Below, piece by piece: positions 1 through 10,658 of a stretch of DNA of 64,000 nt. The stretch is from Tilletiaria anomala UBC 951 (Eukaryota > Basidiomycota > Exobasidiomycetes > Georgefischeriales > Tilletiariaceae), in NCBI RefSeq assembly GCF_000711695.1, contig NW_013546944.1, positions 26,687-90,686 of the forward strand. The letters run 5' to 3'. The first letter of the stretch is position 1, and the number at the start of each line of letters is the position of its first letter. The translations under genes and the position numbers were made by a program. The notes below the pieces were generated by a model. The model was not told where the DNA came from. It was given only the letters and a program-made list of their open reading frames with translations, and made no database searches.

Positions 1-466
1 GTGACTGCATAGCGCCTGTGTGTGAGAGCAGGTTGGCTGGGGAAACTAGCACCCACAGGTAAACCCTCTTATCTTTCGTGAGGCTGGGAGCGAGACCTCT
101 GGCGAGATGAGACTGGCAAGCGCACGCTCCTTGCCGACTGGGAGCTTCTCTCTCCTCTGCTACTGCTATTGCTTCTGCTGTCAGCACAGGCCGCGGATGG
201 CTTCACGGACAACCGGTGCGACACCACCGAAAGCAGGATGGACAGATGGAACCGCCTGCAAGCAGCGACAGCGCCTGCCCAAATCAATCCTTTGGTCTTG
301 GTGCATGAAGCCAGAGTAAGAGAACCGTGCGAAAAAACCCAACCCCACGAACAAAACGACCTATGTGCTTGGGTCCCTCGCTGGTATGTACGTATAAACG
401 TGGCCTGGCAGTTCCTGGGTCTTCTGCGCTTGCTCTGACAGTGGCGCGTGGGATCTGGGCAGCGCA

Positions 467-488
467 GTGTGTGTGTGTGTGTGTGTGT
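467..488. repeat. (GT)11 dinucleotide microsatellite
   Basis: An uninterrupted run of about eleven GT units, seen directly. It lies about 550 bases upstream of the ammonium transporter start and outside any credible coding region. It is a likely length-polymorphic marker. Confidence 0.95.
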
Positions 489-792
489 GATGAGGGTTGG
501 AGGATGGCATGGGGCATTTCACACAGTCGGTCATAGGTTTCGTTATCTATGACTCCTGTCGAGTGAGCATCAGCGGCGCAAAGTCGACCCGGACACGACG
601 CCATGAGTGTATGAAAATGACGGGCACACGGTGCGAGGAAAAGAGAGAGCTTGTGTCAGAGTGGGCGTGCGACACGGGCGAAAGGGGGCAAGCGGCAATA
701 CATCTTACAAATCCGATCCCCATTCTCGCTGCGGCTGAATCAGGGTGACTTGATACCTGCCCTATGGAATAAAATGCGCTCCACAGCGAACA

Positions 793-798
793 TATAAA
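793..798 (+). promoter_or_regulatory. TATA box, ammonium transporter
   Basis: TATAAA about 240 bases upstream of the ATG at 1036 and followed by a CT-rich stretch, the usual arrangement of a fungal core promoter and leader. Its spacing implies a 5' UTR of roughly 200 bases if used. Confidence 0.5.
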
Positions 799-1035
799 GC
801 ATCTGCCCCTCCACCTCCAACCCTCGGCTCCCCCCTAACCCTTGGCTTCAACTCCCTCCCCTTTCCTTTCATTTTCTTTCCCGGCCCGTGCTCCGTCGTC
901 CCCTCGCTCGTCTGGCCTTGTTTGCTGCCAGAAGGCAACCCTCCGCCTACTGTGCGCTCGCGCTTCCCGTTTGTGGCGCTCTTGCTTCCACCCTGCGCGA
1001 GGCGTCTGCATCGTCGCAGAGACATTTGGCCCAAC

Positions 1036-2681
1036 ATGGTCAACTCGACATTGACCCCCGAGCACAACATTGCCACCACGATCGATGGCACCGAGTACAT
1101 TGTGAGCGAGCCACCCTCCCCTGCCTCTACCCGCCTGGATGACGCTTTCCGTATAATCGTTGACATGGCACTTGCATTGCGAAACGATCACAGTACAACC
1201 TGGGCGACATCGCCTGGATCATCGTGGCCACCGCCCTGGTCATGATCATGATCCCAGGCCTCGGCTTCTTCTACGCCGGCTTGCTGCGACGAAAGAACGC
1301 GCTGGCGATGATCTGGATGTCGATGTGCGTCTTTGCTGTCGTCAGCATCGAGTGGTTCTTCTGGGGCTTCTCGCTAGCATTCAGCGAAAAGGCCGGCCCA
1401 TTCATCGGCAACCTCGACCACTTTGGCCTGATGAACGTCGACATCCAGCCGTCAGTCGGAGGCTCGACGATCCCCTCGCTGCTCTACTGCATTTATCAGA
1501 TGATGTTCGCCGCCATCACGCCCGTCATTGCATGCGGTGCTTTCGCGGACCGTGCGCGCCTTGGCCCCATCCTCGTCTTTGCGTTCTGTTGGTCGACCAT
1601 CGTGTATAACCCGATCGGTGAGTTGCATACCGCGCCACATTCTTGGACTCCCCCTCCCCCTTTTTTCTTTTGAGCCAATGCAGGGCTGATTCGTCCTCTC
1701 CCAAAATTCTCAGCCAACTGGACATGGAACGTTGGAAACGGCTGGGTCAACAAACTGGGAGGCCTCGACTTTGCCGGGGGCACGCCCGTGCACATTTCCT
1801 CGGGTACCGCCGCGCTCGCCATCTCGATCTTCCTCGGCAAGCGCCACGGCTACGGCACGGACACGCTCGCCTACCGACCGTACAATGTCTCGTACGTCGT
1901 CCTTGGTACGGTCTTCCTCCTCTTTGGGTGGTACGGATTCAACGGCGGCAGCGCGCTCGGCGCCAACCTTCGCGCAGTCCAGGCGATCATGGTGACCAAC
2001 ACGGCTGCATGCATGGGTGGCCTGACGTGGATGTTCTGGGACTGGCGCCTGGAGCGCAAGTGGTCCGCCGTCGGCTTCTGCTCCGGCGTCATCTCGGGCC
2101 TTGTCGCCATCACACCCGCGTCTGGCTACGTCGGCACGCCCGCGTCGATCGCATTCGGCTTTGTTGGCGCGACGGCATGCAACTTTGCCACGGGCCTCAA
2201 GTCGCTCATCAAGGTCGACGACTCGCTCGACATTTTCGCCGCGCACGCCGTAGGCGGCATCGTCGGCAATCTCATGACTGGCCTCTTTGCCGACAACCGC
2301 GTCGCTTCCTTTGACGGCTCGGCGCTCATTCCCGGCGGCTGGATCAACCACCACTACATCCAGCTGGCAATCCAGCTGCTTGACTGCGTCACCGGCCTCG
2401 CCTGGTCGTTTATCGTGACCATGATCCTCCTTTTCATCATCGACCGCATCCCCGGCTTGCACTTCCGCTGCACCGAGGACGAGGAAATCCTCGGTATCGA
2501 CCTCGCGCAGATCGGCGAGGAGGTGCAGTACGTCCCCATCGCGTCGGACCTCTCGTCCGAAGAGCGCGCCAACATGGATATTGGCGCTAAGATGCAGCAC
2601 ACGCCAAGCGATTCGTCACATGGCGAAAAGATCCCGGAAGACCTCGAGGCTGCACAGCAAGTTTCGATGCAAGCGCAATGA
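1036..2681 (+). CDS. Ammonium transporter, Mep2/Ump2 type (Amt/MEP/Rh family)
   Basis: Plasma-membrane ammonium permease, 485 aa in three exons: 1036-1101, 1194-1617 and 1714-2681; both introns are GT-AG (92 and 96 bases) and phases close. Seen: the family signature DFAGGTPVH (182-190), GWYGFNGGSALGAN, TNTAACMGGLTW and HAVGGIVGNLMTG. The two pore histidines are present, His190 in the signature and His341 in the last motif. In yeast the first of these is Glu in Mep1/Mep3 and His in Mep2, so this copy is of the Mep2 (transporter-sensor) kind, like smut Ump2. The C-terminal cytosolic tail (about 425-485) carries the acidic EDEEILGIDLAQIGEE stretch seen in regulated fungal Meps. Exon 2 would not continue correctly without splicing into ANWTWN. 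Ammonium uptake is established for the family; the sensing role is inferred from the His pair. Confidence 0.95.
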
Positions 2682-3151
2682 AAAGCGAAACCGAACCCTC
2701 GTCGGCTTGTCTCTCCCACACCCGTGGGTTCTCTCGCCATTGCAAATTGGCCACGTGCATACCCGGCCTCGCAGTTTTCTCTCTTTGAACGTTTCCTCGC
2801 ATTTTCTATTTGGGCCGAGTTTTTTCTCCTTTTTACCCATTTTTGGCATTTCCCCGCTGAGCATTGTACACAAGCATTGGCGCCCACGTTTGTTGATAGA
2901 TGAAGCACAGAAGAAGAAAGTAAATAAGTGCAGTCGTTTCAAATTGGAATGTACCGCATTAACTATACATGCACTGAGCGAGTGTGCCTGATCCTTAATG
3001 CGGTTCACCATCTCGGCTCCCGCGAGTCTTTTTTAAGTAAACATCGCACGCGAATCTGCGGGCTGCATGGTAGAAACGTCAAGGCAGCTGGTGGTGTGTG
3101 CGTCTCTTGCGACGATGGGATGCAGAGCTCCTAGATACCAATGAGAGGAGA
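2682..3151. other. Convergent intergenic region
   Basis: 470 bases between the stop codons of the ammonium transporter (+) and the EOS1-like gene (-). It must contain both 3' ends. It is AT-richer than the flanks. I see no gene or structured element. Confidence 0.6.
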
Positions 3152-6100
3152 CTATACGGCATCGGCCAGCAGGACCCACATGGTCAGGTAGCTCATGATA
3201 GCCAGCGGCAGCAGGTTCCTGCGGACTGCCACGTCCCAATGGAACACTCTGCGGCTGGTCACCTGCATCTTCTGCCTGCGAGCGCGTGCGCGCCTCCGCG
3301 CCGCTCGGAGGCGCAGCTTATTTAGCTTGGCGAGGTGACGCACATGCACGGCGCGAGCTGCGGCGCGCGCGCGTGCGCGCGTCAAAGCAATCGCACGGTC
3401 CGAGCGAAGTGCCGCAGGTGCAGGTGCATGCACAAAGGCGTCGTGTGGTAGGTGGCCATTGCGCCTGGCAGCGCCTCTGCCTTCGCTCGTCAAGCTCGCG
3501 AGCGCTGCGTCGGCTGCGCGGAACTCTTCCAGCAAGCTGTCCTCCTCCTGCTGATCCTCCGAGTCGGTCTCCTCCGACTCGTCAAGCTCCGTGTTGCCCG
3601 GCTCGCCCATGATCAGCTTGAAGAGCCTGGAGCTGCCCTTGCCGATCCCACGGCCGCCACGGCGAAGAAGTCCATCCGAGGCGGACGCGTCATCGTCCGG
3701 GAGCGGCATATCGGCAATGTTGCTGGTCACCCACCGGGCGACGACGTCCGAGAACGCCGATGTGGACGCGATGACAACCCATGCTCCGAGCGGCTGCTTG
3801 GGGCCAAAGACAAAGAGTGTCAGCCGTACGAGTGGCCAGCAGATCGACTGCAAGGCGAGAAGACGGATGAGGGATGGAAGCAGAGAATAGTAGAGCAGCC
3901 ATCTTCGCAAGAGCAAGGTGGTGAACGAGAGCGCGTAGAAAGCGGTACCCAGACTCTGCAACGACCCGAGATGCGATGCTTTAGAATCAGCCTTTGCGTT
4001 GCTAACCCTGCAGTGTGATGCGGACTTACCCAAAGACAAGAGACAAAGAAGTCGAGCGGTCCCGGATCTCTACGGTCGCCTAGTCTCCTCAAGTCTTGTT
4101 GTTGCAGCGCCAGAACAACCGAGTTGCGTAAAAGCCAAAATGTGCCTAGCAGACCAGGCACGGCGGCGAGTAGGCGCAGGGGATGGAGGAGGATGAGCAG
4201 GACAAGAACGTCATCTTCTGCGCCCCCGGCCTTGCTATCCCCTGCGAACGCGCTGGCAGCGCCGCCATCCCCTCCAAATTCAGACATCATGTCTGCGCCT
4301 TCTCCGCCACTGGTGACGCCATCGAAATGGCTATCTGCATCGCTGCGCATGCTGTCGGGCGACAAGTCGTCGCCGAGGCTCGTCGCTGTCGCTCTTCGGT
4401 GGCCGAGATCACCAGTCTGCCCCGGCGCTGGCAGTTCGCGCCCAGTGGCGACTGGGGTCAGGCTAACCATGCGAGACATGCTCGCTCCATCGTGGCTCGC
4501 AGCTCTCCGGCGACGCCTGCTGCGGTACTCCGTGACGCCCTGGCGTTCTTCTGGCCTGATATTAGGATCCAGCGCACCTCGTTCGTCGCCTTCATCACCT
4601 GCGTGCCGCCTCCGACGTCGCAGATCCGAGCCATTGAGGCTCACACAGAGCGCATCGGTCGGAGCGCGCTGCTCGTCATCCGACGGCGGAGCTGTCATAG
4701 TATCGCGGTTATGGTGCGGAAGGAAGCCAGGTTGCAGGGAAGATTGCGGCGGCGAGTATGGAGGCGGCACGTCGTTGAGGGGTAGTTGAGAGGGGCTTTG
4801 CGTGGTGTGCTGCAAGCCAAGGGTTGCAGCGTGGGCACGAGCCGCTTCGAGCCAGCGGATGGCCGCTCCATCGCTGTGGGAAGCTGATGCAGAGGGTAGG
4901 TGTGGGTTGTGCACAGTGAGGAAAGAGGGAGTGGTTACGGCAGCGGCGCCAAAGTACCCGGCGTTTGCAGCGGCTACGGCAGCGGCTGCGTTACTATAAT
5001 CGAAGGAAGATGACGGCTGCGTCGAGCTGTGAAACGGTGTGTGGATAGGGGAAAAGCTGTGCGCTAGACGCTGAAGCTCGCCAAGATGAGGACTGGATCG
5101 AACCCGAGGAGGGGGCACCACGCGGATCCCCGCGCCGTTTAGTCCAGCAGGAGTCGGGCCGTCCAGGTCCAGGTCCAGGTAGTCTGCTGCCGCAGAGGAC
5201 GATGGCGTGGAGGGCCGGGTCGAAGAGCGACTGCCTCTTCCGCTTCCACTTGAGAGATGCGCGGCTGACGGTAGTTGAGATTCTTGATGCGCATGGGACG
5301 ACGCTGAGGAGTTTGCACGGCCACGTACTCGCGGTTTGCGAGGCCGCGAGCTGTTACCCTCGTCCCTGCGGCGCCCAGACGAGGATGTAGACGGGGCTGC
5401 AATGGTTGGCCGCTCGAATCCTCGCTCTGGCGAGCTGTCCCTCGGCGATGGCGGAGCATTCGTGCTGGCCGGGGTGAAGCCTGAGCCGATATGCCATGTC
5501 CACGAACGCGACCGGTCTCGCGAGCGCCTCGCCTGTTGTCCTGTCTGAGCTTGCTCGAGCGCTACGGCAGAGCGATGAAGCGCACGTGCGGTGTCTTCGG
5601 TGGAAGCAAAGGTCGCGAGGGTCATTCCGTGGCCGGCATGGCTGTTTTTGTCTCTGTCGTCCGCAGCAACGATGGAACGACTCTTCGATGTCTGTCTGGA
5701 TCTTCGCTTTCTGTTGGAGCTCTGCGTACTCTTGATGGATATGTACGAATCCGAGTCTCTGCTGGAGGAGCTGTCGGCTTGCTCCCCCGCTGCTGTGGCT
5801 TCTAGAGCTGATGCAGAAGATGGCGTCAACATCGGCCTCCTCGATGGGCCAGCATCTGCATCCTGGTAGCCTTGCGAGGCAGCAACGAAGCTGCCATTGC
5901 GAGCAGGTCTGACAGCAGCGGGGGCGCCCGGCGGCGGCGATGGGCTCGGAGCTGAGCGGGAAACGATGGGGAAGGAATGGGCGCTAGGCGGAGCGAGCGT
6001 GTGCAAAGCGAGGGAGGAGGCCCTGCTGGAAGACCTGGAAAGTTCTATGGCGGCCGCGTCCGGGCTCGACGGACGGAGTGGTATTGGCGACTCCAGTTTG

Positions 6101-6214
6101 CCGATGATCGGAGTGGTCTCCCTTCTCGAGTACTGTATAATGACAGGTCCGTATGCCAGTCTAAAGAAACTCGAGGGAAGAGTCGTGGTATCAAACGAGA
6201 TATGGCAGTGACAT
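3152..6214 (-). CDS. EOS1-like ER membrane protein (N-glycosylation/oxidative stress) with long N-terminal extension
   Basis: Best model: exons 6214-6197, 6132-4030 and 3955-3152, 974 aa. The last intron (3956-4029, GTAAGT...CAG) is secure and joins DFFVSCLW to SLGTAFYALSF. The short first exon rests on a weak GTTTGA donor; if it is wrong, the first in-frame ATG of the main exon is at 5832, giving 868 aa. The C-terminal third carries about five hydrophobic segments, in order: VLVLLILLHPLRLL, FFVSCLW-SLGTAFYALSF, RWLLYYSLLPSLIRLLALQ, GAWVVIASTSAFSDVVARW and LLPLAIMSYLTMWVLL at the very end. The order and the RWLL-Y-x-P-x-x-VRLL pattern match fungal Eos1, an ER protein needed for N-glycosylation and oxidative-stress tolerance. 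The first 540 residues are Ser/Pro/Arg-rich and probably disordered, unlike compact ascomycete Eos1. A basic run of Arg-Ala repeats precedes the last segment. Family assignment is from memory of the pattern. Confidence 0.72.
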
Positions 6215-7762
6215 TCGAGCCGCGAGCACTAATTCAGGGATGGCCCGAGCTGTTGGATGAGCCTGGCAAGCCTCGCACGTTTGTACGCCTGCTTGCTTGG
6301 AACTTCGTAGTCCCGAGGGAGGGTGAAGGGGGGGTATGTGCAAGGGTATATATGTGTTTGCTACCTCTCCCAGGAACGACACACCCTGTATGGACACGTT
6401 GACAGCAGCCTGGCCATTATGTTCATTGTCAATGCGTGTACCACGTATGCAAAGCTCTAATTGAATGGAATGGTCGAGCTTTGCATACGTACGGAGGAGA
6501 GGATGCGCCACAGGGCACTGCGACAGTCGCGCAGCTGCACCGCAGGCCACCAATACAGGGAGTTGGACGAGATTTATTCAAGGGCACCTCGGAAGAAACC
6601 CCCAGGCCCGTTGCTGTGGCCGATGGAGATATACCACCCTGCATTCCCAGTCCAACCTGCGTTGCATCGGCCGGGTAGAAGACCCTGCTGAGAACATGCT
6701 AGATGCGGCACTTCAGCAAGGACCGCGACAGATCGATGTGCATCATGCTTGGTAGATGTCTGCGCCGCCCCTGCTCGCAAGGTGGATGAACGTCTGCTCG
6801 TCATCTCTCTTGAGCGCAGTGCAAATATGTAGATCTGTCGGCTGCACCATTTCAAAGTTCAAACCGTTCTTTGTGCTAACCGTTCGTCGGCGCTTTCATC
6901 AATGATTATCGAATGTTTCGGCTCGCGAAGCCACGCAGTGTTAGACAAACAAATCTAAACGGGCAGAACAGAAACAGCCTTCTGGCGTTCCGCAATGCTC
7001 TTGCTGCTGGTTTAGACCTGTTCAGATTCAGGTGTAGCGCCTCCCCACATCACGCTGATATCAGAAACTTGACTTCATATGCTTTGCAAAGCTATGGACC
7101 AAGTGCACATTGCATGTTAGTCTTCAAGTTCGGCCGAGCGCAGCTGGACGTAGCTGGTGGTTGCAGACGACCAAATTTATCTGGAATTCATCTGAGCGCA
7201 AGTGCTTGGCCACGCAGTCATGCATCTGTATCCGCGACGCAGCGCAGGGAGCAGGGTGATGTTACTTCGTCAAAGTCAATGAGACGCCCATACCAGCCGC
7301 TGGTTTTGATGTGTCGAAGGCCGCTCCCCGTTGATCGTTCGCGGCGGTAGGTCGCGATGGACGGTCGTCCGGCTGTGGTCAACATACATGCGTGCGGAGC
7401 GACGCGGTCCCCACTTTCCGTTGTATCCAGCCCTGGAAACCTATGTTGTAACCATGCCTCTCATAGCGCAAGGAACAAAGGTAAAACAAGGTTTCAAGTG
7501 TCGATACTAGGGATATTTCCTTCATGTAGGCGTATGAACGTACGGCGATGAGCCACACATGCATTACATTCTAGGGCAGCGCAGAGCACGTTTACGCCCA
7601 ATCCCAATTCCTTCGCGAAGTGTAAGCGGGAACCGAAGGTTCTGCGAGAGGCTACCGCTCGTCTGCGTGTCGCGTGAGCCTTCGAAGTGACATTGACAGC
7701 TTCGATTCGGCCATCCCGCTCCCCACCACACGATCCCTTATTGACGACTCGATTCGGATGCC
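6215..7762. other. Divergent intergenic region, EOS1-like / ARH1
   Basis: 1.5 kb between divergent genes. It contains a minus-strand TATATA at 6347-6352 suited to the EOS1-like gene, a 15-base inverted repeat (6443-6490) and a 12-base palindrome (7081-7092). Several short ORFs overlap each other on both strands and none has family resemblance, so I call no gene. Confidence 0.6.
6443..6490. repeat. Perfect 15-base inverted repeat, 18-base loop
   Basis: Arms 6443-6457 (ACGTATGCAAAGCTC) and 6476-6490 (its exact reverse complement), separated by an AT-rich 18-base loop. It lies in non-coding DNA between two divergent promoters. It could form a hairpin in RNA or be a dyad binding site; nothing more can be said from sequence. 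Confidence 0.9.
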
Positions 7763-9612
7763 ATGCTCCCGTCTTTTAGGGCTCTAGCGGCTCAGCAAGC
7801 GCTGAAGCTCGCCGTCATCGGTGCCGGACCATCAGCGTTCTACGCTTCAGCGCGCGTTCTCTCCCACTTCCCTGCCGGCAAGGAAAATGAGTGTGACGTC
7901 GAGGTGCACATGTTCGAGCGTCTGCCGACACCACATGGGCTGGTTCGGTATGGTGTAGCGCCAGACCATCCGGAAGTCAAGGTTCGTTCATGTTGTGCAT
8001 CATTTAGCCCAAGCTCGTCGAGGCTGTGCAAAGGCTCACAGCAGCTCTCATCCTGTCGGCTTGGCAGAACGTAGAACATAAGTTCGCAGAGGTCGCAAAA
8101 GATCCTCGCTTTCATTTCTATGGCAACGTCAATGTTGGACACAGTCCGACAACCTCGGCAGCTGCTTATCCGCTTGCAAACCATGTCCCTCTCTCCTCAC
8201 TCTTGCCACATTACACCCACGTCCTCTTTGCATACGGCAGCTCGCTTGCTCGTCCGCTGGGCATTCCAGGGTCCGCCCCGGGAGAGTTGGCAAACGTGCA
8301 CTCCGCCCTCGACTTCGTGAATTGGTACAATGGCCACCCCGTCGCACATGATCCTAGCCTTCGGCGAGCAGGCGCTGCGTCATTTGAGTCTTTCGCCTCG
8401 CACGGACGGTCGTTGGAGCACATGACCATCATTGGTGCAGGCAATGTCGCGCTTGATGTTGCGCGTATCGTCCTGCGCGCTTCATGTAGCGGCTTGCAAG
8501 GCAGCGACACGCCGGCAGCGCGTGCCTACCTTGCCCAGTCAGACGTTCCCGAACCGGTCCTCGCAGCTCTGTCCCAGAGTCGCATAAACGAGGTGGACAT
8601 TTTCGCTCGGAGAGGTCCAGCACATGTTGCATTCACCAACAAGGAGCTCCGGGAGATGATGGCGCTGCCAGGAATTTCCTTCCGCCCGGCTGACAAGACG
8701 CAACTCGATGAAGCGGAGCAGCTCGTCGAGCGCGCCGAACACGAGGGTACGGAAAGGGGGAGTGCAGAGGCAAAGTCTGGAGCAAGGGTCAAAATGCGCT
8801 TACTTTCGCTCTTGGCCAAAGGCAGTCAGACCAAGTACGATCCGGCGCGCGAGGGCAAGTCGTGGGGCCTCAATTTCTTCCGGGCGCCAGCAGCCCTGTC
8901 TGGGCCAAAAGTACAAGATGGACCCGCAGGACCACCGAGACCCGTGAGGCAAGTCACCTGGAACCTCACGCAGCTCCCCAACCCGCGGCCGGTGGCAGCA
9001 GGCGCAGAAGCAAGTATCGTGCACGACAGCCGAGCATGGGGCAATCCCGCTCCGGTGAATGTGCCGGCAACAGGCGAGCAGGAAAAGAGGCCCACAGATC
9101 TTGTGATTTCAAGCATTGGTTACCGGTCCGAGTCGATCGCCGAAGCTGCTGGCGACCATGATCTACCTTTCGACGACTCTCGCGCTGTCGTGCCCAATGA
9201 GGGTGGACGTGTCACGACGTTGCCGCAAGGGAAAGTCGTGCCCGGGCACTACGTCTCTGGCTGGCTCGCCCGCGGGCCGGTGGGAGTCATCGCATCGACC
9301 ATGTATGACGCCTACTCTGTCGCCGATTTACTCGTGCAGGATTGGCAGCAGGGAGTCGCACAGGCTCATGGTGGCGCGGACGGCCTTCCGGCGGAACTGC
9401 GTCAGCCGACGCACAAAGTGGTGACGTACAAGGACTGGCAACGGATAGACAGCATAGAAAAGGAGCGAGGCGCCAAGCTAGGCAAGCTTAGGGAGAAGAT
9501 TCTCAGTGAGTTGAATGTCCACTCGGGGTCTGGAAATACGTCTGACTCTGGCCGCCTCCGGCGATCTGCACTCCACACAGCCGTTCAAGAACTGCTTGAA
9601 GTGGCAAGCTAA
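7763..9612 (+). CDS. ARH1: NADPH:adrenodoxin/ferredoxin oxidoreductase, mitochondrial
   Basis: FAD flavoenzyme that passes electrons from NADPH to mitochondrial ferredoxin for Fe-S cluster and heme A synthesis. 587 aa in two exons, 7763-7981 and 8068-9612; the intron (GTTCGT...GCAG, 86 bases) joins GVAPDHPEVK to NVEHKFAEV exactly as in human FDXR. Seen: FAD site IGAGPSAFYA (19-28), GLVRYGVAPDHP, NADPH site GAGNVALDVAR (196-206), RRGPAHVAFTNKELREM, and the closing GHYVSGWLARGPVGVIASTM block. The N-terminus is short with MLPSFRALAAQQ before the Rossmann fold, a minimal matrix presequence at best. An out-of-frame ATG at 7758 precedes the chosen start by five bases. The 3' end faces SF3A2 with only 62 bases between stop codons. 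Confidence 0.96.
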
Positions 9613-9674
9613 TTGCAAACAAAATTGCATGCATACTCCAACTGTATCCTACAACACCGCCCTTGCTAGACACC

Positions 9675-10658
9675 TCACTTGAACATCACTTGAATGGCTA
9701 AAGAATGAGCACCGTCTTATCAGCACTTCCTGTACTTGGGGCAGGCCACTATTGTCAAGCTGGGACTCACTATATGCCTTAGTGTCCGGATCCCAGTGAC
9801 TCCACGTGCCTGGTTCTTCCCTTGGCCGCGTGTTCGGCATAGCTGAGAGTACCAACGTCTCGCTCTGGTCCACCTCTCGTGCCTGCAGCTTGAACGCGAT
9901 CGTCTCATACGGCTCGGCAGCGACGACGAGGTATTGCCATGCGCGATTCTGCATCTCGATGTGCTGCTCAAAGCTGCTCATGAAGCGATGCATCGGCCTA
10001 ACACCACCCTTGATCTCAGGCAGCTGCACTTGAAATAACAGGCCTATCCGCCCACCCATGCTCTCCCGCGTTTTCCTCTCGCTTTCCGACTCGGCAACGT
10101 TAGGAGGTGCCATTGGAACTGGCTCGCGAACTTTGGTGACTTTGTACCCAGGTCGCCCGATCTTAACAAATTGCTTCTTGGGCTTTTCGTTTGCCAATGG
10201 GGCAGTCAGGAGCAGATTCGGGTTGTATCGTGCTTGGTCTTTCGCCTCCTTCGCAGCTCTTCGCGCCAAGTTGGTCTGGTGCTTTTTACCTTGTGTATGC
10301 GATAGGTAAGAGCCTTCATTTGTATGCAGCGTTAAGCATAGACGACATTCGATACCTCCAAGGTGATTCCGAAGAATATATGGGTCCTGAGAGCGAAAGG
10401 ATATGGGTAGCAGTCATTAGCTATCACGACAATCTCACATATTTGTACCTATAAGAGCAGAGTCCCACCTTGTTGATATCAATTGTCTCCAGCGCAAGCT
10501 TGCGTAGTCGCTCCCTTCGATCGACATTGGCCTCGGACGCTCCTGCTACACCAGCACCTTTATTACCCGCGCGATTTTGATAGTCTGTGCGATCGGAGAG
10601 CACTCATCAGCAAGTCTTCCTCTTTTAACGATCAGCAGACGATCAGCCACTCACCCAT
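9675..10658 (-). CDS. PRP11: Splicing factor 3A subunit 2 (SF3a66 / Prp11)
   Basis: U2 snRNP SF3a subunit used in pre-spliceosome assembly, 252 aa. Four exons: 10658-10655, 10584-10469, 10386-9771 and 9697-9675. The first coding exon is only ATG-G; it joins to give MDYQNRAGNKG, the expected SF3A2 start. Seen: ERLRKLALETIDINKDPY, a matrin-type C2H2 finger C54-x2-C57-x12-H70-x5-H76 ending HTQGKKHQTNLARRAAKEA, then KKQFVKIGRPGYKVTK, HRFMSSFEQ and WQYLVVAAEPYETIAFK. The last exon supplies the closing YTIQVMFK, equivalent to FLQFHFK in the human protein. Unlike the animal protein it lacks the proline-rich tail, as in yeast Prp11. Introns are 70, 82 and 73 bases and all phases close. Confidence 0.96.

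Larger units (their letters stand above)
1..1035. other. Upstream region of the ammonium transporter
   Basis: No gene supported here. It holds a GT microsatellite (467-488), a TATAAA box at 793-798 and a pyrimidine-rich stretch from about 800 to 900 that looks like a fungal promoter/5' leader. Two TTATC sites (69-73 and 543-547, GATAA on the minus strand) could bind a nitrogen GATA factor, which would fit an ammonium transporter, but such short motifs also occur by chance. Confidence 0.5.

Noticed and set aside
1710-2600. Long minus-strand ORF opposite the ammonium transporter
   Set aside because: It is the mirror of strongly conserved transporter codons; its charged, repetitive translation has no family resemblance.
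6004-6006. TTG as the start of the EOS1-like protein
   Set aside because: Nuclear fungal genes start with ATG; the frame continues upstream to an acceptor, and the in-frame ATGs are at 6214 (spliced) or 5832.
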